This document shows positions 7,783 through 16,192 of a DNA stretch of 55,586 nucleotides, piece after piece. Below the pieces are notes generated by a model, which worked only from the letters and a program-made list of their open reading frames with translations, searched no databases and had not been told where the DNA came from. The stretch is taken from contig CALWNE010000007.1 in NCBI GenBank assembly GCA_944382705.1, positions 1 through 55,586 of the forward strand. Direction: 5' to 3'. The translations under genes were made by a program, and so were the position numbers. Within the stretch, counting starts at the first letter, position 1. Each line of letters begins with the position of its first letter. The stretch is from an uncultured Allofournierella sp. GTDB taxonomy: Bacteria; Bacillota; Clostridia; Oscillospirales; Ruminococcaceae.

Positions 7783-8289
7783 GTGGAACAGTTTAAGGAT
7801 TTGGTGAGCCTGGCACCCTGGGACTTTGTGTTTCAGCTGGGCAACCTGCTGATTTTGACCCTTTTGGTAAAGCACTTTTTGTTTGTGCCGGTGCAGAAGG
7901 TGATTGAGCAGCGCCAGCAGCAGAGCAATCAGCTGTTGGAGCAGGCCCGTGAAAGCCAGCAGAAGGCAGACCAGGCCAAGGCAGACTGCGAAAGCCGGCT
8001 GGCTGGCGCAGACCGCCGTGCCCAGGAAATTGTGGAGCAGGCCCAGCGTACCGCCCAGGCCCAGGCTCAGGAGCTTGTGCAGAATGCCCGGCAGGAGGCC
8101 GTGCGCATGAAGCAGCAGGCCAGCAGCGAGATTGAGCGCCAGCGGATTCAGGCACTCACCAGTGCAAAACAGGAAATCGGCGGCATGGCGGTGGAAATCG
8201 CCGGCAAGGTGGTGGAAAAGGAGCTGGATGCCAGCGTTCACCAGCAGCTGATTGACGAATTTATCGAAAAGGTGGGGGATGCCTCATGA
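7783..8289 (+). CDS. atpF: ATP synthase F0 subunit b
   Basis: 168 aa. The start is GTG at 7783, 6 nt after AAAGGGGGAG; the frame has no suitable ATG. One N-terminal membrane helix (about residues 13-32) is followed by a long Gln/Ala/Glu-rich coiled coil (KVIEQRQQQSNQLLEQARES onwards), as expected for the peripheral stalk. The stop overlaps the atpH start by 4 bp (ATGA). Confidence 0.93.
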   Translation: MEQFKDLVSLAPWDFVFQLGNLLILTLLVKHFLFVPVQKVIEQRQQQSNQLLEQARESQQKADQAKADCESRLAGADRRAQEIVEQAQRTAQAQAQELVQNARQEAVRMKQQASSEIERQRIQALTSAKQEIGGMAVEIAGKVVEKELDASVHQQLIDEFIEKVGDAS

Positions 8290-8828
8290 GCCGCCAGGCG
8301 AAGGCATACGGCGCTGCTTTGTATCAGCTGGCCGCCGAGGAAGGGCTGACCCATCTGCTGTTGGAGCAGCTGGAAGGCGTTGATAAGGTTCTGGCAGAAA
8401 ACCCGGCCTACATCCGGCTGCTGAACCTGCCCAGCCTGCCCAAAAAGGAGCGCATGGAGCTGGTGCAGCAGGCCTTTGGCCAGCAGGTACACGGCTACCT
8501 GCTGAATGTATTGAAGTTAATGACCCAGGCGGCAGCCGTGGACAGCCTGCATGGCTGCTGGCTGGAGTACCGCCGATTGTATGACCAGGAGCAGGGGATT
8601 TTGCGGGCAGTGGCTGTTAGCGCTGTACCCATGACCCAGCAGCAGCAACAGGCTTTGACCCAAAAGCTGGAGCAGATGACCGGCAAAACCGTGTATCTGA
8701 CCAACCGGGTGGAGGAGGACTGCCTGGGCGGTGTGCGGCTGGATTTGGATGGCCGTCAGCTGGATGGCACGGTGCAGGCCCGGCTTGCCCAGCTGCGCAG
8801 TTTGCTGGCCCAGCCTGCTTCGTTTTGA
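8286..8828 (+). CDS. atpH: ATP synthase F1 subunit delta
   Basis: 180 aa. An OSCP/delta family pattern: an N-terminal helical bundle starting SRQAKAYGAALYQLA and a C-terminal region with VYLTNRVEEDCLGGVRLDLD, the usual I-G-G-hydrophobic motif near the end. It links stalk subunit b to the top of alpha3-beta3. ATG overlaps the atpF stop. Confidence 0.93.
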   Translation: MSRQAKAYGAALYQLAAEEGLTHLLLEQLEGVDKVLAENPAYIRLLNLPSLPKKERMELVQQAFGQQVHGYLLNVLKLMTQAAAVDSLHGCWLEYRRLYDQEQGILRAVAVSAVPMTQQQQQALTQKLEQMTGKTVYLTNRVEEDCLGGVRLDLDGRQLDGTVQARLAQLRSLLAQPASF

Positions 8829-8844
8829 GTGAGAAGGTGAAACA

Positions 8845-10356
8845 ATGCAGTTTAAACCGGAAGAATTGACCAAGGTAATTAAAGCCCAGATCAAACACTA
8901 CGAAAATGCCATTGAACAAAGCGAAACCGGCACCGTAATTCTGGTGGGTGACGGCATCGCCCGGGCTACCGGACTGGACCATTGCATGAGCGGTGAGCTG
9001 GTGGAGTTTGAAAACGGCCAGTACGGCATGGCACAGAACCTGGAAGAAAACGCCGTATCCATCGTTATGCTGGGCACGGATGTGGGCATCCGGGAAGGCA
9101 GCCTGGTAAAGCGTACCGGCAAGATGGTGAGCGTGCCGGTGGGCGAGCAGCTCATTGGCCGTGTGGTAAACGCAATGGGCCAGCCCATTGATGGCAACGG
9201 GCCTATTCAGGCCCAGGAGTGGCGGCCTATCGAAGCCCCTGCTCCCGGCATTTTGCAGCGCAAGAGCGTTTCCGTGCCCTTGCAGACCGGCATTAAGGCC
9301 ATCGATAGCATGATTCCCATCGGTCGTGGTCAGCGTGAGCTGATTATTGGTGACCGCCAGACCGGCAAAACCACCATCGCCACCGATACCATCCTGAACC
9401 AGAAGGGTACCGGGGTGATCTGCATCTATGTGGCCATTGGCCAGAAGCAGAGCACCGTAGCCCATCTGGTGAACACCCTGACCCAGCACGGGGCCATGGA
9501 CTACACCATCGTGGTGAGTGCCGGCGCCAGCGAGCTGGCTCCCCTCCAGTACATTGCCCCCTATGCGGGCTGCGCCATGGGCGAATACTTTATGGCCCAG
9601 GGTAAGGATGTACTGGTGGTGTACGACGATCTTTCCAAGCACGCAGTGGCCTACCGTGCCCTGAGCTTGCTGATTCGCCGTCCGCCGGGACGCGAAGCTT
9701 ACCCCGGCGATGTATTCTATCTCCACAGCCGTTTGCTGGAGCGTGCAGCCCGTCTGTCCGAAGCACAGGGCGGCGGCAGCCTGACCGCTCTGCCCATTAT
9801 TGAAACCCAGGCAGGCGATGTTTCGGCTTACATTCCCACCAATGTGATTTCCATCACCGATGGACAAATCTTTTTGGAGAGCGAGCTGTTCCATTCCGGC
9901 ATTATGCCCGCCGTAAACCCGGGTATCTCGGTAAGCCGTGTAGGCGGTGCAGCCCAGACCAAGGCCATGAAGAAGGTAGCCGGTACCCTCAAGCTGGTTT
10001 ACAGCCAGTACCGGGAGCTCCAGAGCTTTGCCCAGTTTGGCAGTGACCTGGACGCCGACACCAAGGCCCGCCTTGCACTGGGTGAGCGCATTGTGGCGGT
10101 GCTGTGCCAGGATGCAGGCTGCCCTGTTTCCATGGAGCAGCAGGTGTGCATTTTGTATGCAGTAACCAAGGGCTACCTGAATGAGGTGGAGGTCCACCAG
10201 GTAAAACGCTACGAGAGCGGTTTGTACCGGTATATGGAGGCCAGCGCTGCTCCGGTTCTGGAGGCTTTGCGCACCACCAAAACCCTGGATGCAGAGACTG
10301 AGGAGGCCCTCAAGCAGGCCCTGACCCAGTATACTAAACAATTTTTGAACCAGTAA
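8845..10356 (+). CDS. atpA: ATP synthase F1 subunit alpha
   Basis: 503 aa, full length. N-terminal beta barrel, then Walker A GDRQTGKTTIA (about 168-178), the central catalytic-type domain with the arginine-finger segment in VNPGISVSRVGGAAQ, and a C-terminal helical domain. It forms the non-catalytic nucleotide sites. Start ATG 8845 after GAAGGTGAAACA. Confidence 0.97.
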   Translation: MQFKPEELTKVIKAQIKHYENAIEQSETGTVILVGDGIARATGLDHCMSGELVEFENGQYGMAQNLEENAVSIVMLGTDVGIREGSLVKRTGKMVSVPVGEQLIGRVVNAMGQPIDGNGPIQAQEWRPIEAPAPGILQRKSVSVPLQTGIKAIDSMIPIGRGQRELIIGDRQTGKTTIATDTILNQKGTGVICIYVAIGQKQSTVAHLVNTLTQHGAMDYTIVVSAGASELAPLQYIAPYAGCAMGEYFMAQGKDVLVVYDDLSKHAVAYRALSLLIRRPPGREAYPGDVFYLHSRLLERAARLSEAQGGGSLTALPIIETQAGDVSAYIPTNVISITDGQIFLESELFHSGIMPAVNPGISVSRVGGAAQTKAMKKVAGTLKLVYSQYRELQSFAQFGSDLDADTKARLALGERIVAVLCQDAGCPVSMEQQVCILYAVTKGYLNEVEVHQVKRYESGLYRYMEASAAPVLEALRTTKTLDAETEEALKQALTQYTKQFLNQ

Positions 10357-10372
10357 AAGGAGGGAGCACAGG

Positions 10373-11224
10373 ATGGCAGGTGCATCCATGAAGGACATCA
10401 AGCTGCGCATCAAAAGCGTGGAAAGTACCATGCAGATCACCAAAGCCATGGAACTGGTGGCTTCTTCCAAGCTGCGCAGAGCCAGGGAGCGGGTGGAACA
10501 GAGCCGTCCCTATTTTTCGGTGCTGTACCAGGCGCTGAGCGATATTTCCGCCTCCAACCTGGAGCTGGCTTCTCCCTACCTGCGGCCCAACGCCAGCCAG
10601 CGGGTGTGCTATGTGGTGATTGCAGGTGACCGTGGCCTTGCAGGCGGCTACAATGCCAATGTGTTCCGCTGCCTGGAGGAGGACAGCCAGGGACGGGATA
10701 TCTGCCTGCTGCCCGTGGGCAAAAAGGCCCTGGAATACGCCCAGCGCACCGGCAAGCCGCTGGTAAGCCAGGCATACGAGCTGGCGGGCTCCATGCAGAT
10801 GAGCGGCTGCTTTGCGGTGGCCCGGCGGCTGGCCGAGGGTTTTTGCGCCGGCGAGTTTGGGCAGGTGCGGTTGGTGTACACCAACTTTGTTTCCATGCTC
10901 AGCCAGCAGCCTGCTGTGCTGGAATTGCTGCCCCTAAAGGCGCAGCGGCCCCAGCCCGGCGGCAAAGCCCGTTCCCTCACCCTGTATGAGCCGGACTGCG
11001 AAAGCGTCTACAACGCCATTGTGCCGGAGTATCTGGCAGGGCTGGTGTATGGTGCATTGTGCGAGAGTGTGGCCAGCGAGCTGGGCGCACGCCGTACCAC
11101 CATGGATGCTGCCAGCAAGAATGCCCAGGAGATGATTGAGGATTTGAGCCTGCATTACAACCGGGCACGACAGGCGGCCATTACTCAGGAAATCACCGAA
11201 ATCGTGGCAGGTGCCGAGGAATAA
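10373..11224 (+). CDS. atpG: ATP synthase F1 subunit gamma
   Basis: 283 aa. The N-terminal coiled-coil helix has SVESTMQITKAMELVASSKL (residues 15-34) and the C-terminal helix has RTTMDAASKNAQEMIEDLSL, the two signature regions of the rotating central shaft. Start ATG 10373, 9 nt after AGGAGG; MKDIKLRIKS five codons later is the usual family start and would also be possible. Confidence 0.96.
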   Translation: MAGASMKDIKLRIKSVESTMQITKAMELVASSKLRRARERVEQSRPYFSVLYQALSDISASNLELASPYLRPNASQRVCYVVIAGDRGLAGGYNANVFRCLEEDSQGRDICLLPVGKKALEYAQRTGKPLVSQAYELAGSMQMSGCFAVARRLAEGFCAGEFGQVRLVYTNFVSMLSQQPAVLELLPLKAQRPQPGGKARSLTLYEPDCESVYNAIVPEYLAGLVYGALCESVASELGARRTTMDAASKNAQEMIEDLSLHYNRARQAAITQEITEIVAGAEE

Positions 11225-11261
11225 CCCGGCCCTGTGTAGCTTGATAAAAGGAGAACCATCC

Positions 11262-12665
11262 ATGTCTAAAAACCATGTGGGCACCGTGAGCCAGGTCATC
11301 GGCCCGGTGCTGGACATTCAATTTGCCGAAGGGCAGCTGCCGGATTTGCTGAATGCGGTGGAAGTGGGCGAAGGAGAGCACAAGCTGGTGGTGGAAGTGG
11401 CCCAGCACATTGGCGACAATGTGGCCCGCTGCATTGCCATGAGCAGCACCGATGGTCTGGTGCGCGGCACCCGTGCAGTGGATACCGGCCGCCCCATTAC
11501 CGTGCCGGTGGGCGAGGAGTGCCTGGGCCGCATCTTTAACCTGCTGGGTGAGCCGGTGGACGAACAGCCTGCCCCCCAGACGGCGGAGCGCTGGCCCATC
11601 CACCGCAACGCCCCTGCCTACGATGAGCAGCAGAACACCACCGAAATTCTGGAAACCGGCATTAAGGTGGTAGACCTGCTGTGCCCCTACGCCAAGGGCG
11701 GTAAAATCGGCCTGTTTGGCGGCGCCGGCGTGGGCAAAACCGTGCTGATTATGGAGCTGATTAACAATGTGGCAAAACAGCACGGCGGCCTTTCGGTGTT
11801 TACCGGTGTAGGTGAACGCACCCGTGAAGGCAACGACCTGTACAACGAAATGAAGGAGAGCGGCGTTCTGAACAAGACCGCCCTTGTCTATGGTCAGATG
11901 AACGAGCCGCCGGGAGCCCGTATGCGGGTTGCCCTGAGTGGTTTGACCATGGCGGAATACTTCCGGGATCAGCAGCATCAGGATGTGCTGCTGTTCATTG
12001 ACAACATCTTCCGGTTTACCCAGGCAGGCAGCGAGGTATCGGCTCTGCTGGGCCGTATGCCCAGCGCCGTAGGCTACCAGCCCACCCTGGCCACCGAGAT
12101 GGGTGCTTTGCAGGAGCGTATTACCTCCACCTCCCACGGTTCCATCACCAGCGTGCAGGCTGTGTATGTGCCCGCCGACGACCTGACCGACCCGGCACCG
12201 GCCACCACCTTTGCCCACCTGGATGCAACCACGGTTCTGAGCCGTAACATTGCGTCGCTGGGCATCTACCCTGCAGTGGACCCGCTGGATTCCACCAGCC
12301 GTATCCTGTCTCCCGAAGTAGTGGGCCAGGAGCATTACCAGGTGGCCCGTCAGGTGCAGCAGGTATTGCAGCGCTACAAGGAATTGCAGGACATCATTGC
12401 CATCATGGGTATGGATGAGTTGAGCGAGGAGGACAAGGTGACCGTAAGCCGGGCCCGTAAGATTCAGCGTTTCCTCAGCCAGCCCTTTACCGTGGCCGAG
12501 CAGTTCACCGGCATGGAAGGCCGCTATGTGCCCCTGCAGGAGACCATCCGAGGCTTTAAAGAAATTTTGGAAGGCCGCCACGACCAGCTGCCGGAATCTG
12601 CGTTTCTGTTTGCCGGCACCATTGACGAGGTGGTGGAAAAGGCAAAACAGGGAGGCGCAGTATGA
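11262..12665 (+). CDS. atpD: ATP synthase F1 subunit beta (catalytic)
   Basis: 467 aa. Walker A GGAGVGKTVLI, catalytic-Glu segment GERTREGNDLYNEMKE, Walker B LLFIDNIFRFTQAGSE and the C-terminal DELSEEDK (DELSEED) lever are all present. AAAGGAG precedes ATG 11262. The last 4 bp overlap atpC. Confidence 0.98.
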   Translation: MSKNHVGTVSQVIGPVLDIQFAEGQLPDLLNAVEVGEGEHKLVVEVAQHIGDNVARCIAMSSTDGLVRGTRAVDTGRPITVPVGEECLGRIFNLLGEPVDEQPAPQTAERWPIHRNAPAYDEQQNTTEILETGIKVVDLLCPYAKGGKIGLFGGAGVGKTVLIMELINNVAKQHGGLSVFTGVGERTREGNDLYNEMKESGVLNKTALVYGQMNEPPGARMRVALSGLTMAEYFRDQQHQDVLLFIDNIFRFTQAGSEVSALLGRMPSAVGYQPTLATEMGALQERITSTSHGSITSVQAVYVPADDLTDPAPATTFAHLDATTVLSRNIASLGIYPAVDPLDSTSRILSPEVVGQEHYQVARQVQQVLQRYKELQDIIAIMGMDELSEEDKVTVSRARKIQRFLSQPFTVAEQFTGMEGRYVPLQETIRGFKEILEGRHDQLPESAFLFAGTIDEVVEKAKQGGAV

Positions 12666-13069
12666 GTACCTTCCCGCTGCAAATCGTGACCCCAGAGGGG
12701 GCTGTGTACGATGGCCAGGCCCAGCGTGTGCTGTGCCGCACCATTGCGGGGGATGTGTGCATTCTGCCCCGCCACTGCGACTATATCACCGCATTGGGCA
12801 TGGGCGAGGCCCGTGTGACCACAGCCGACGGCACGGTGCGCCGGGCTGCCTGCATTGGCGGTTTGCTCACGGTACGGCAGGGCCAGGTGCGCCTGGTGGC
12901 CACCACCTTTGAATGGGCGGAGGACATTGACCGGGAGCGGGCAGAGCGTTCCAGCCAGCGAGCCCACCAGGTGCTGGAGGATGCCCAGGCTTCAGCCCAT
13001 GACATCGAGCTGGCTCAGGCTCGCCTCAAGCGTGCGCTGGTGCGCAGTTCTGTTGCAAATCGATTGTAA
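12662..13069 (+). CDS. atpC: ATP synthase F1 subunit epsilon
   Basis: 135 aa. N-terminal beta sandwich (FPLQIVTPEGAVYDGQAQRV) and a C-terminal two-helix part with many Ala/Arg (ERAERSSQRAHQVLEDAQAS), as in full-length epsilon. It couples gamma to the c-ring and can inhibit ATPase activity. ATGA overlap with atpD. Last gene of the operon. Confidence 0.95.
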   Translation: MSTFPLQIVTPEGAVYDGQAQRVLCRTIAGDVCILPRHCDYITALGMGEARVTTADGTVRRAACIGGLLTVRQGQVRLVATTFEWAEDIDRERAERSSQRAHQVLEDAQASAHDIELAQARLKRALVRSSVANRL

Positions 13070-13078
13070 TTTCATTGC

Positions 13079-13117
13079 ATCCCCCGGCCCGGCGGCTTGC
13101 TGCCAGGGCTGGGGGAT
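13079..13117 (+). terminator. Hairpin after atpC (probable weak terminator)
   Basis: Arms atcccccggccc (13079-13090) and gggctgggggat (13106-13117) form a long GC stem around an inner GGCGGCTTGCTGCC hairpin. No T tract follows, so termination may be incomplete and some transcripts may read into the pyr leader. Confidence 0.55.
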
Positions 13118-13139
13118 GTACTATATCAGAACACGGCTC

Positions 13140-13168
13140 TTGACAGAGGATAAAATCCGTGGTACAAT
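13140..13168 (+). promoter_or_regulatory. Promoter of the pyrimidine operon
   Basis: Consensus -35 TTGACA (13140-13145), 17-bp spacer, -10 TACAAT (13163-13168). A start 7 bp downstream at A13175 would give a transcript beginning AUUUAAG, with three U right after the first base. Confidence 0.85.
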
Positions 13169-13213
13169 CAGACGATTTAAGTTGAAATTGCAGGAACAGG
13201 AGGACAGGCCCCC

Positions 13214-13297
13214 ATGATGAAGCATAGCATTTGCAACTCCATCCCCGCACTGGCGGGTCTGTTTCCCATTCTTTTTTTACAAGGGCTCATTGTTTGA
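13214..13297 (+). CDS. Candidate pyr leader peptide (27 aa)
   Basis: AGGAGG lies 10 nt before ATG 13214 (a second ATG follows directly). The 28-codon frame begins MMKHSICNSIPALAG and ends FPILFLQGLIV. The second half is rich in U-containing codons, including TTTCCCATTCTTTTTTTA. The stop codon TGA (13295-13297) lies inside the 5' arm of the terminator at 13294-13326, so a ribosome finishing the peptide would block that hairpin. This is the geometry of translation-coupled attenuation, as known for E. coli pyrBI. A short hairpin, CCCGC-ACTG-GCGGG (13244-13257), lies before the U-rich tract and could act as a polymerase pause site. Not matched to a known peptide. Confidence 0.7.
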   Translation: MMKHSICNSIPALAGLFPILFLQGLIV

Positions 13298-13326
13298 CTT
13301 TTCCCGTTGGGGAGAGTCATTTTTTT
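13294..13326 (+). terminator. Attenuator terminator of the pyr operon
   Basis: The 11-bp stem 13294-13304 (tgacttttccc region) pairs with ggggagagtca ending at 13319, with a 3-nt loop and two G-T pairs. Eight T follow. It lies between the pyr promoter and pyrC and includes the stop codon of the leader ORF in its 5' arm. Confidence 0.85.
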
Positions 13327-13357
13327 TGAGTTTTTTTCAGAAAAGGAGGCAGGACTT

Positions 13358-14530
13358 ATGCTTATCAAAAACGCAAAACTCAGCGACGGCACCCAGGTGG
13401 ATGTGCTGGTTGAGGGAGGCAAGATTGCAGGCATTTTGCAGGATATGCCCGCTCATGGTCACGAGGTGATTGATGCGGCAGGCCGCACGCTGCTGCCCGG
13501 CTTCATCGACCTGCATTGCCACTGGCGCACCCCCGGTTTTGAGTACAAGGAGGATATTGCCAGCGGCAGCGCATCCGCAGCGGCAGGCGGCTACACCTTT
13601 GTAACCCTGATGCCCAACACCAAGCCGGTGTGCTCCACCGCTCAGCAGGCACACCAGGTAATGGACGAGGCCGAGCGTTTGGGCGTGTGCGGCGCCTTGC
13701 AGACTGTTTCCATCACCGAGGGCTTTGACGGAAAAAGCCTGGACCATCTCAAGACCCTGCCGGAGGACCTGCGGTTTATTACCGAGGACGGCAAGGGCGT
13801 GCAGAACAACGAGGTGATGGCCAAGGCGTTTGCCATCTGCGCCCAGCGGAATCTGGTACTTATGAGCCATGCAGAGGACATGGAAATCTCCAAGTGGGAT
13901 TATCGCCTGGCCGAAAATCTGGAAACGGTGCGCAACCTGCACCTGTGCGAGTACTACGGCGCACGGCTGCACCTGTGCCATGTGAGCACCAAGGAGGCTG
14001 TGGCCGCCATTGGAGCAGCCAAGCGCCGGGGCGTGCCGGTAACCTGTGAGGTAACCCCCCATCATCTGTGGTTTTCGGATTTGGATTATCGGGTTAACCC
14101 GCCCATCCGCAGCCAGGCGGATGTACAGGCCCTGATTGCCGCCATCCAGGACGGCACAGTGGATGCCATCGCCACCGACCACGCACCCCATACCCAAGAG
14201 GAAAAGGCAGCCGGTGCTGCTGGCATGATTGGCCTGGAAACCGCTTTTGGCGTGTGCTACACCAAGCTGTGCCGGGAGAATGGGCTGGAGCTGTACTACC
14301 TGGAAGCTTTGATGAGCCGGTTCCCTGCGGCCATTCTGGGCCTGGATAACAAGGGAGCCATCCGAGTGGGTGCTGATGCCGACCTGACCTTGGTGGATCT
14401 GGACACCCCCTATGTGGTGGACAAGAACGCCATGCACTCCAAGTGCTGCAATACCCCCTTTGATGGAGCTACCCTGTACGGCAGGGTGGACATGACCATC
14501 CGGGGCGGCCGTGTAACCTACCGGCGGTAA
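13358..14530 (+). CDS. pyrC: Dihydroorotase
   Basis: 390 aa. ATG 13358 follows AAAAGGAGG. The metal site begins with GFIDLHCHWRTPG (H-x-H-x-R), and further landmarks are LVLMSHAEDMEI, LHLCHVSTKEAV, CEVTPHHLWFS and VDAIATDHAPHTQEEK (catalytic Asp). It converts carbamoyl-aspartate to dihydroorotate. The metal-bridging Lys of class I enzymes seems to be replaced in the region ITEDGKG. First gene after the attenuator; no pyrB is present in this window. Confidence 0.95.
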   Translation: MLIKNAKLSDGTQVDVLVEGGKIAGILQDMPAHGHEVIDAAGRTLLPGFIDLHCHWRTPGFEYKEDIASGSASAAAGGYTFVTLMPNTKPVCSTAQQAHQVMDEAERLGVCGALQTVSITEGFDGKSLDHLKTLPEDLRFITEDGKGVQNNEVMAKAFAICAQRNLVLMSHAEDMEISKWDYRLAENLETVRNLHLCEYYGARLHLCHVSTKEAVAAIGAAKRRGVPVTCEVTPHHLWFSDLDYRVNPPIRSQADVQALIAAIQDGTVDAIATDHAPHTQEEKAAGAAGMIGLETAFGVCYTKLCRENGLELYYLEALMSRFPAAILGLDNKGAIRVGADADLTLVDLDTPYVVDKNAMHSKCCNTPFDGATLYGRVDMTIRGGRVTYRR

Positions 14531-14577
14531 ATCAATCGAATGTTCAATTATGTTGAGATAAAAAGGAGAGCCAAACA

Positions 14578-15444
14578 ATGACTAACATGGATAAACTGTA
14601 TCACGCCGTTGCCCAGCGGGGCCCTGTATGCGTAGGCCTGGACACCGATTTTTCTTACCTGCCCGAAGGTTTTGCAAAATCCGAACTGACCGCTGGTGAA
14701 AATATCCTGCGCTTCAACCAGACCATCGTGGACGCCACCAAGGAAGTGGCTGGCTGCTTTAAGGTACAGATTGCTTACTACGAGACCCTGGGCCTGGATG
14801 GCATGATGGCTTACAAAAAGACCCTGGATTACATCAAGGCTGCCGGTATCCCTGTGATTGCCGACATCAAGCGGGGCGACATTGCCAAGACCGCCGAGAT
14901 GTACGCCAAGGCACACTTCAGCGGCGACTTTGAGGCCGACTACATTACTCTGGCTCCCTACATGGGTCTGGACTCCATCCAGCCCTATATGCCCTTTGTG
15001 GAGCAGCAGGGCAAGGGCCTGTTTGTGCTGGTGCGTACCTCCAACCCCGGCGCAAAGGACTTTGAGTACGAAAAGCTGGCCGATGGCCGTCATGTATACG
15101 ACATGGTGGGCGACAAGCTGAACCAGATGGGCAAGAGCTGCATGGGCGAAACCGGCTACTCCAGCCTGGGCCTGGTAATCGGCGGCACCCACATTGAGGA
15201 AGCTGCCGAGATTCGTGCCCGCTACAAAGACAGCTTCTTCCTGATTCCCGGTTACGGTGCACAGGGCGGCACTGCACAGGATATTGCCCAGTACCTGAAC
15301 CAGGGCAACGGCGGTGTTGTAAACTCCAGCCGCGGCATTCTGCTGGCTTACAAAAAGCAGCCCGGCACCCAGGTGGGCGAAGCTGCTTACAACGAATGTG
15401 TAACCATGAAGGAGGCCATCAAACATGCCTGCGATCTGCTGTGA
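14578..15444 (+). CDS. pyrF: Orotidine 5'-phosphate decarboxylase
   Basis: 288 aa, the long form of the enzyme. The active-site block VIADIKRGDIAKTAEMYAKA holds the D-x-K-x2-D triad, and CVGLDTDF is the N-terminal substrate loop. It makes UMP from OMP. AAAGGAG lies before ATG 14578. The last 20 bp overlap the start of pyrK. Confidence 0.95.
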   Translation: MTNMDKLYHAVAQRGPVCVGLDTDFSYLPEGFAKSELTAGENILRFNQTIVDATKEVAGCFKVQIAYYETLGLDGMMAYKKTLDYIKAAGIPVIADIKRGDIAKTAEMYAKAHFSGDFEADYITLAPYMGLDSIQPYMPFVEQQGKGLFVLVRTSNPGAKDFEYEKLADGRHVYDMVGDKLNQMGKSCMGETGYSSLGLVIGGTHIEEAAEIRARYKDSFFLIPGYGAQGGTAQDIAQYLNQGNGGVVNSSRGILLAYKKQPGTQVGEAAYNECVTMKEAIKHACDLL

Positions 15445-16192
15445 TGTAACGGTGCTGGAGCACCTGGCCCTGAACGATACCATCCGCCTGATGACCGTGG
15501 GCTGGCCCCACCGGCATCAGGCCCCTAAGGCAGGCCAGTTTTTTATGCTGCGCTGCTGGCCCGCAGACCAGGCTCCCGTTTTGAGCCGCCCCATCAGCGT
15601 GCACCGGTACGACGCCACCGCCGGCACCCTGCAATTTTTGTACGAGGTGCGGGGCACCGGCACCAAAAAGCTGGCAGCACTGAACGCTGGCGATACCCTG
15701 CAGCTGGTTGGCCCCAGCGGCAATGGGTTTGATGTGGCTGCTGCCCAGGGCAAGCGTGTGGCCCTGGTGGGCGGCGGCATTGGTACTGCCCCCCTGTACC
15801 AGCTGGCACTGGAACTGGTTCAGGCCGGTGTAACCCCGGACTACTTCTGTGGTTTCAGGGATGAGCCCTACGGCCTGGAAAAACTGAACGCCGTGTGCGG
15901 CAAGGTACAGCTGGCCACCGACAGCGGCCGTTTTGGTTTCCATGGTCTGGTAACCCAGCTGCTGAAGCCCCAGGACTATGACCTGGTGCTCTGCTGCGGC
16001 CCCGAACCCATGATGCGGGCGGTGGCTGCCCTGTGTGCGGAGCATGGCGTGCAGTGCATTGTGAGCCTGGAGCGCAAAATGGCCTGCGGCATTGGCGCCT
16101 GCCTGGGCTGCACCTGCCACACCACCACCGGCGGCCGCTGCGTATGCAAGGAAGGCCCCGTATTTGACGCACAGGAGGTATTTGCACAATGA
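15425..16192 (+). CDS. pyrK: Dihydroorotate dehydrogenase B electron-transfer subunit
   Basis: 255 aa. Ferredoxin-reductase fold: FAD-binding region with RPISVHRYD, NAD-binding region with VALVGGGIGTAPLY, and a C-terminal [2Fe-2S] site CGIGACLGCTCH followed by a fourth Cys in RCVCKEGP. It passes electrons from PyrD to NAD+. ATG overlaps pyrF and the stop overlaps pyrD by 4 bp. Confidence 0.95.
   Translation: MPAICCDVTVLEHLALNDTIRLMTVGWPHRHQAPKAGQFFMLRCWPADQAPVLSRPISVHRYDATAGTLQFLYEVRGTGTKKLAALNAGDTLQLVGPSGNGFDVAAAQGKRVALVGGGIGTAPLYQLALELVQAGVTPDYFCGFRDEPYGLEKLNAVCGKVQLATDSGRFGFHGLVTQLLKPQDYDLVLCCGPEPMMRAVAALCAEHGVQCIVSLERKMACGIGACLGCTCHTTTGGRCVCKEGPVFDAQEVFAQ

Noticed and set aside
8617..10470. 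A 617-codon minus-strand frame over atpA
   Set aside because: Antisense shadow of the conserved alpha subunit gene.
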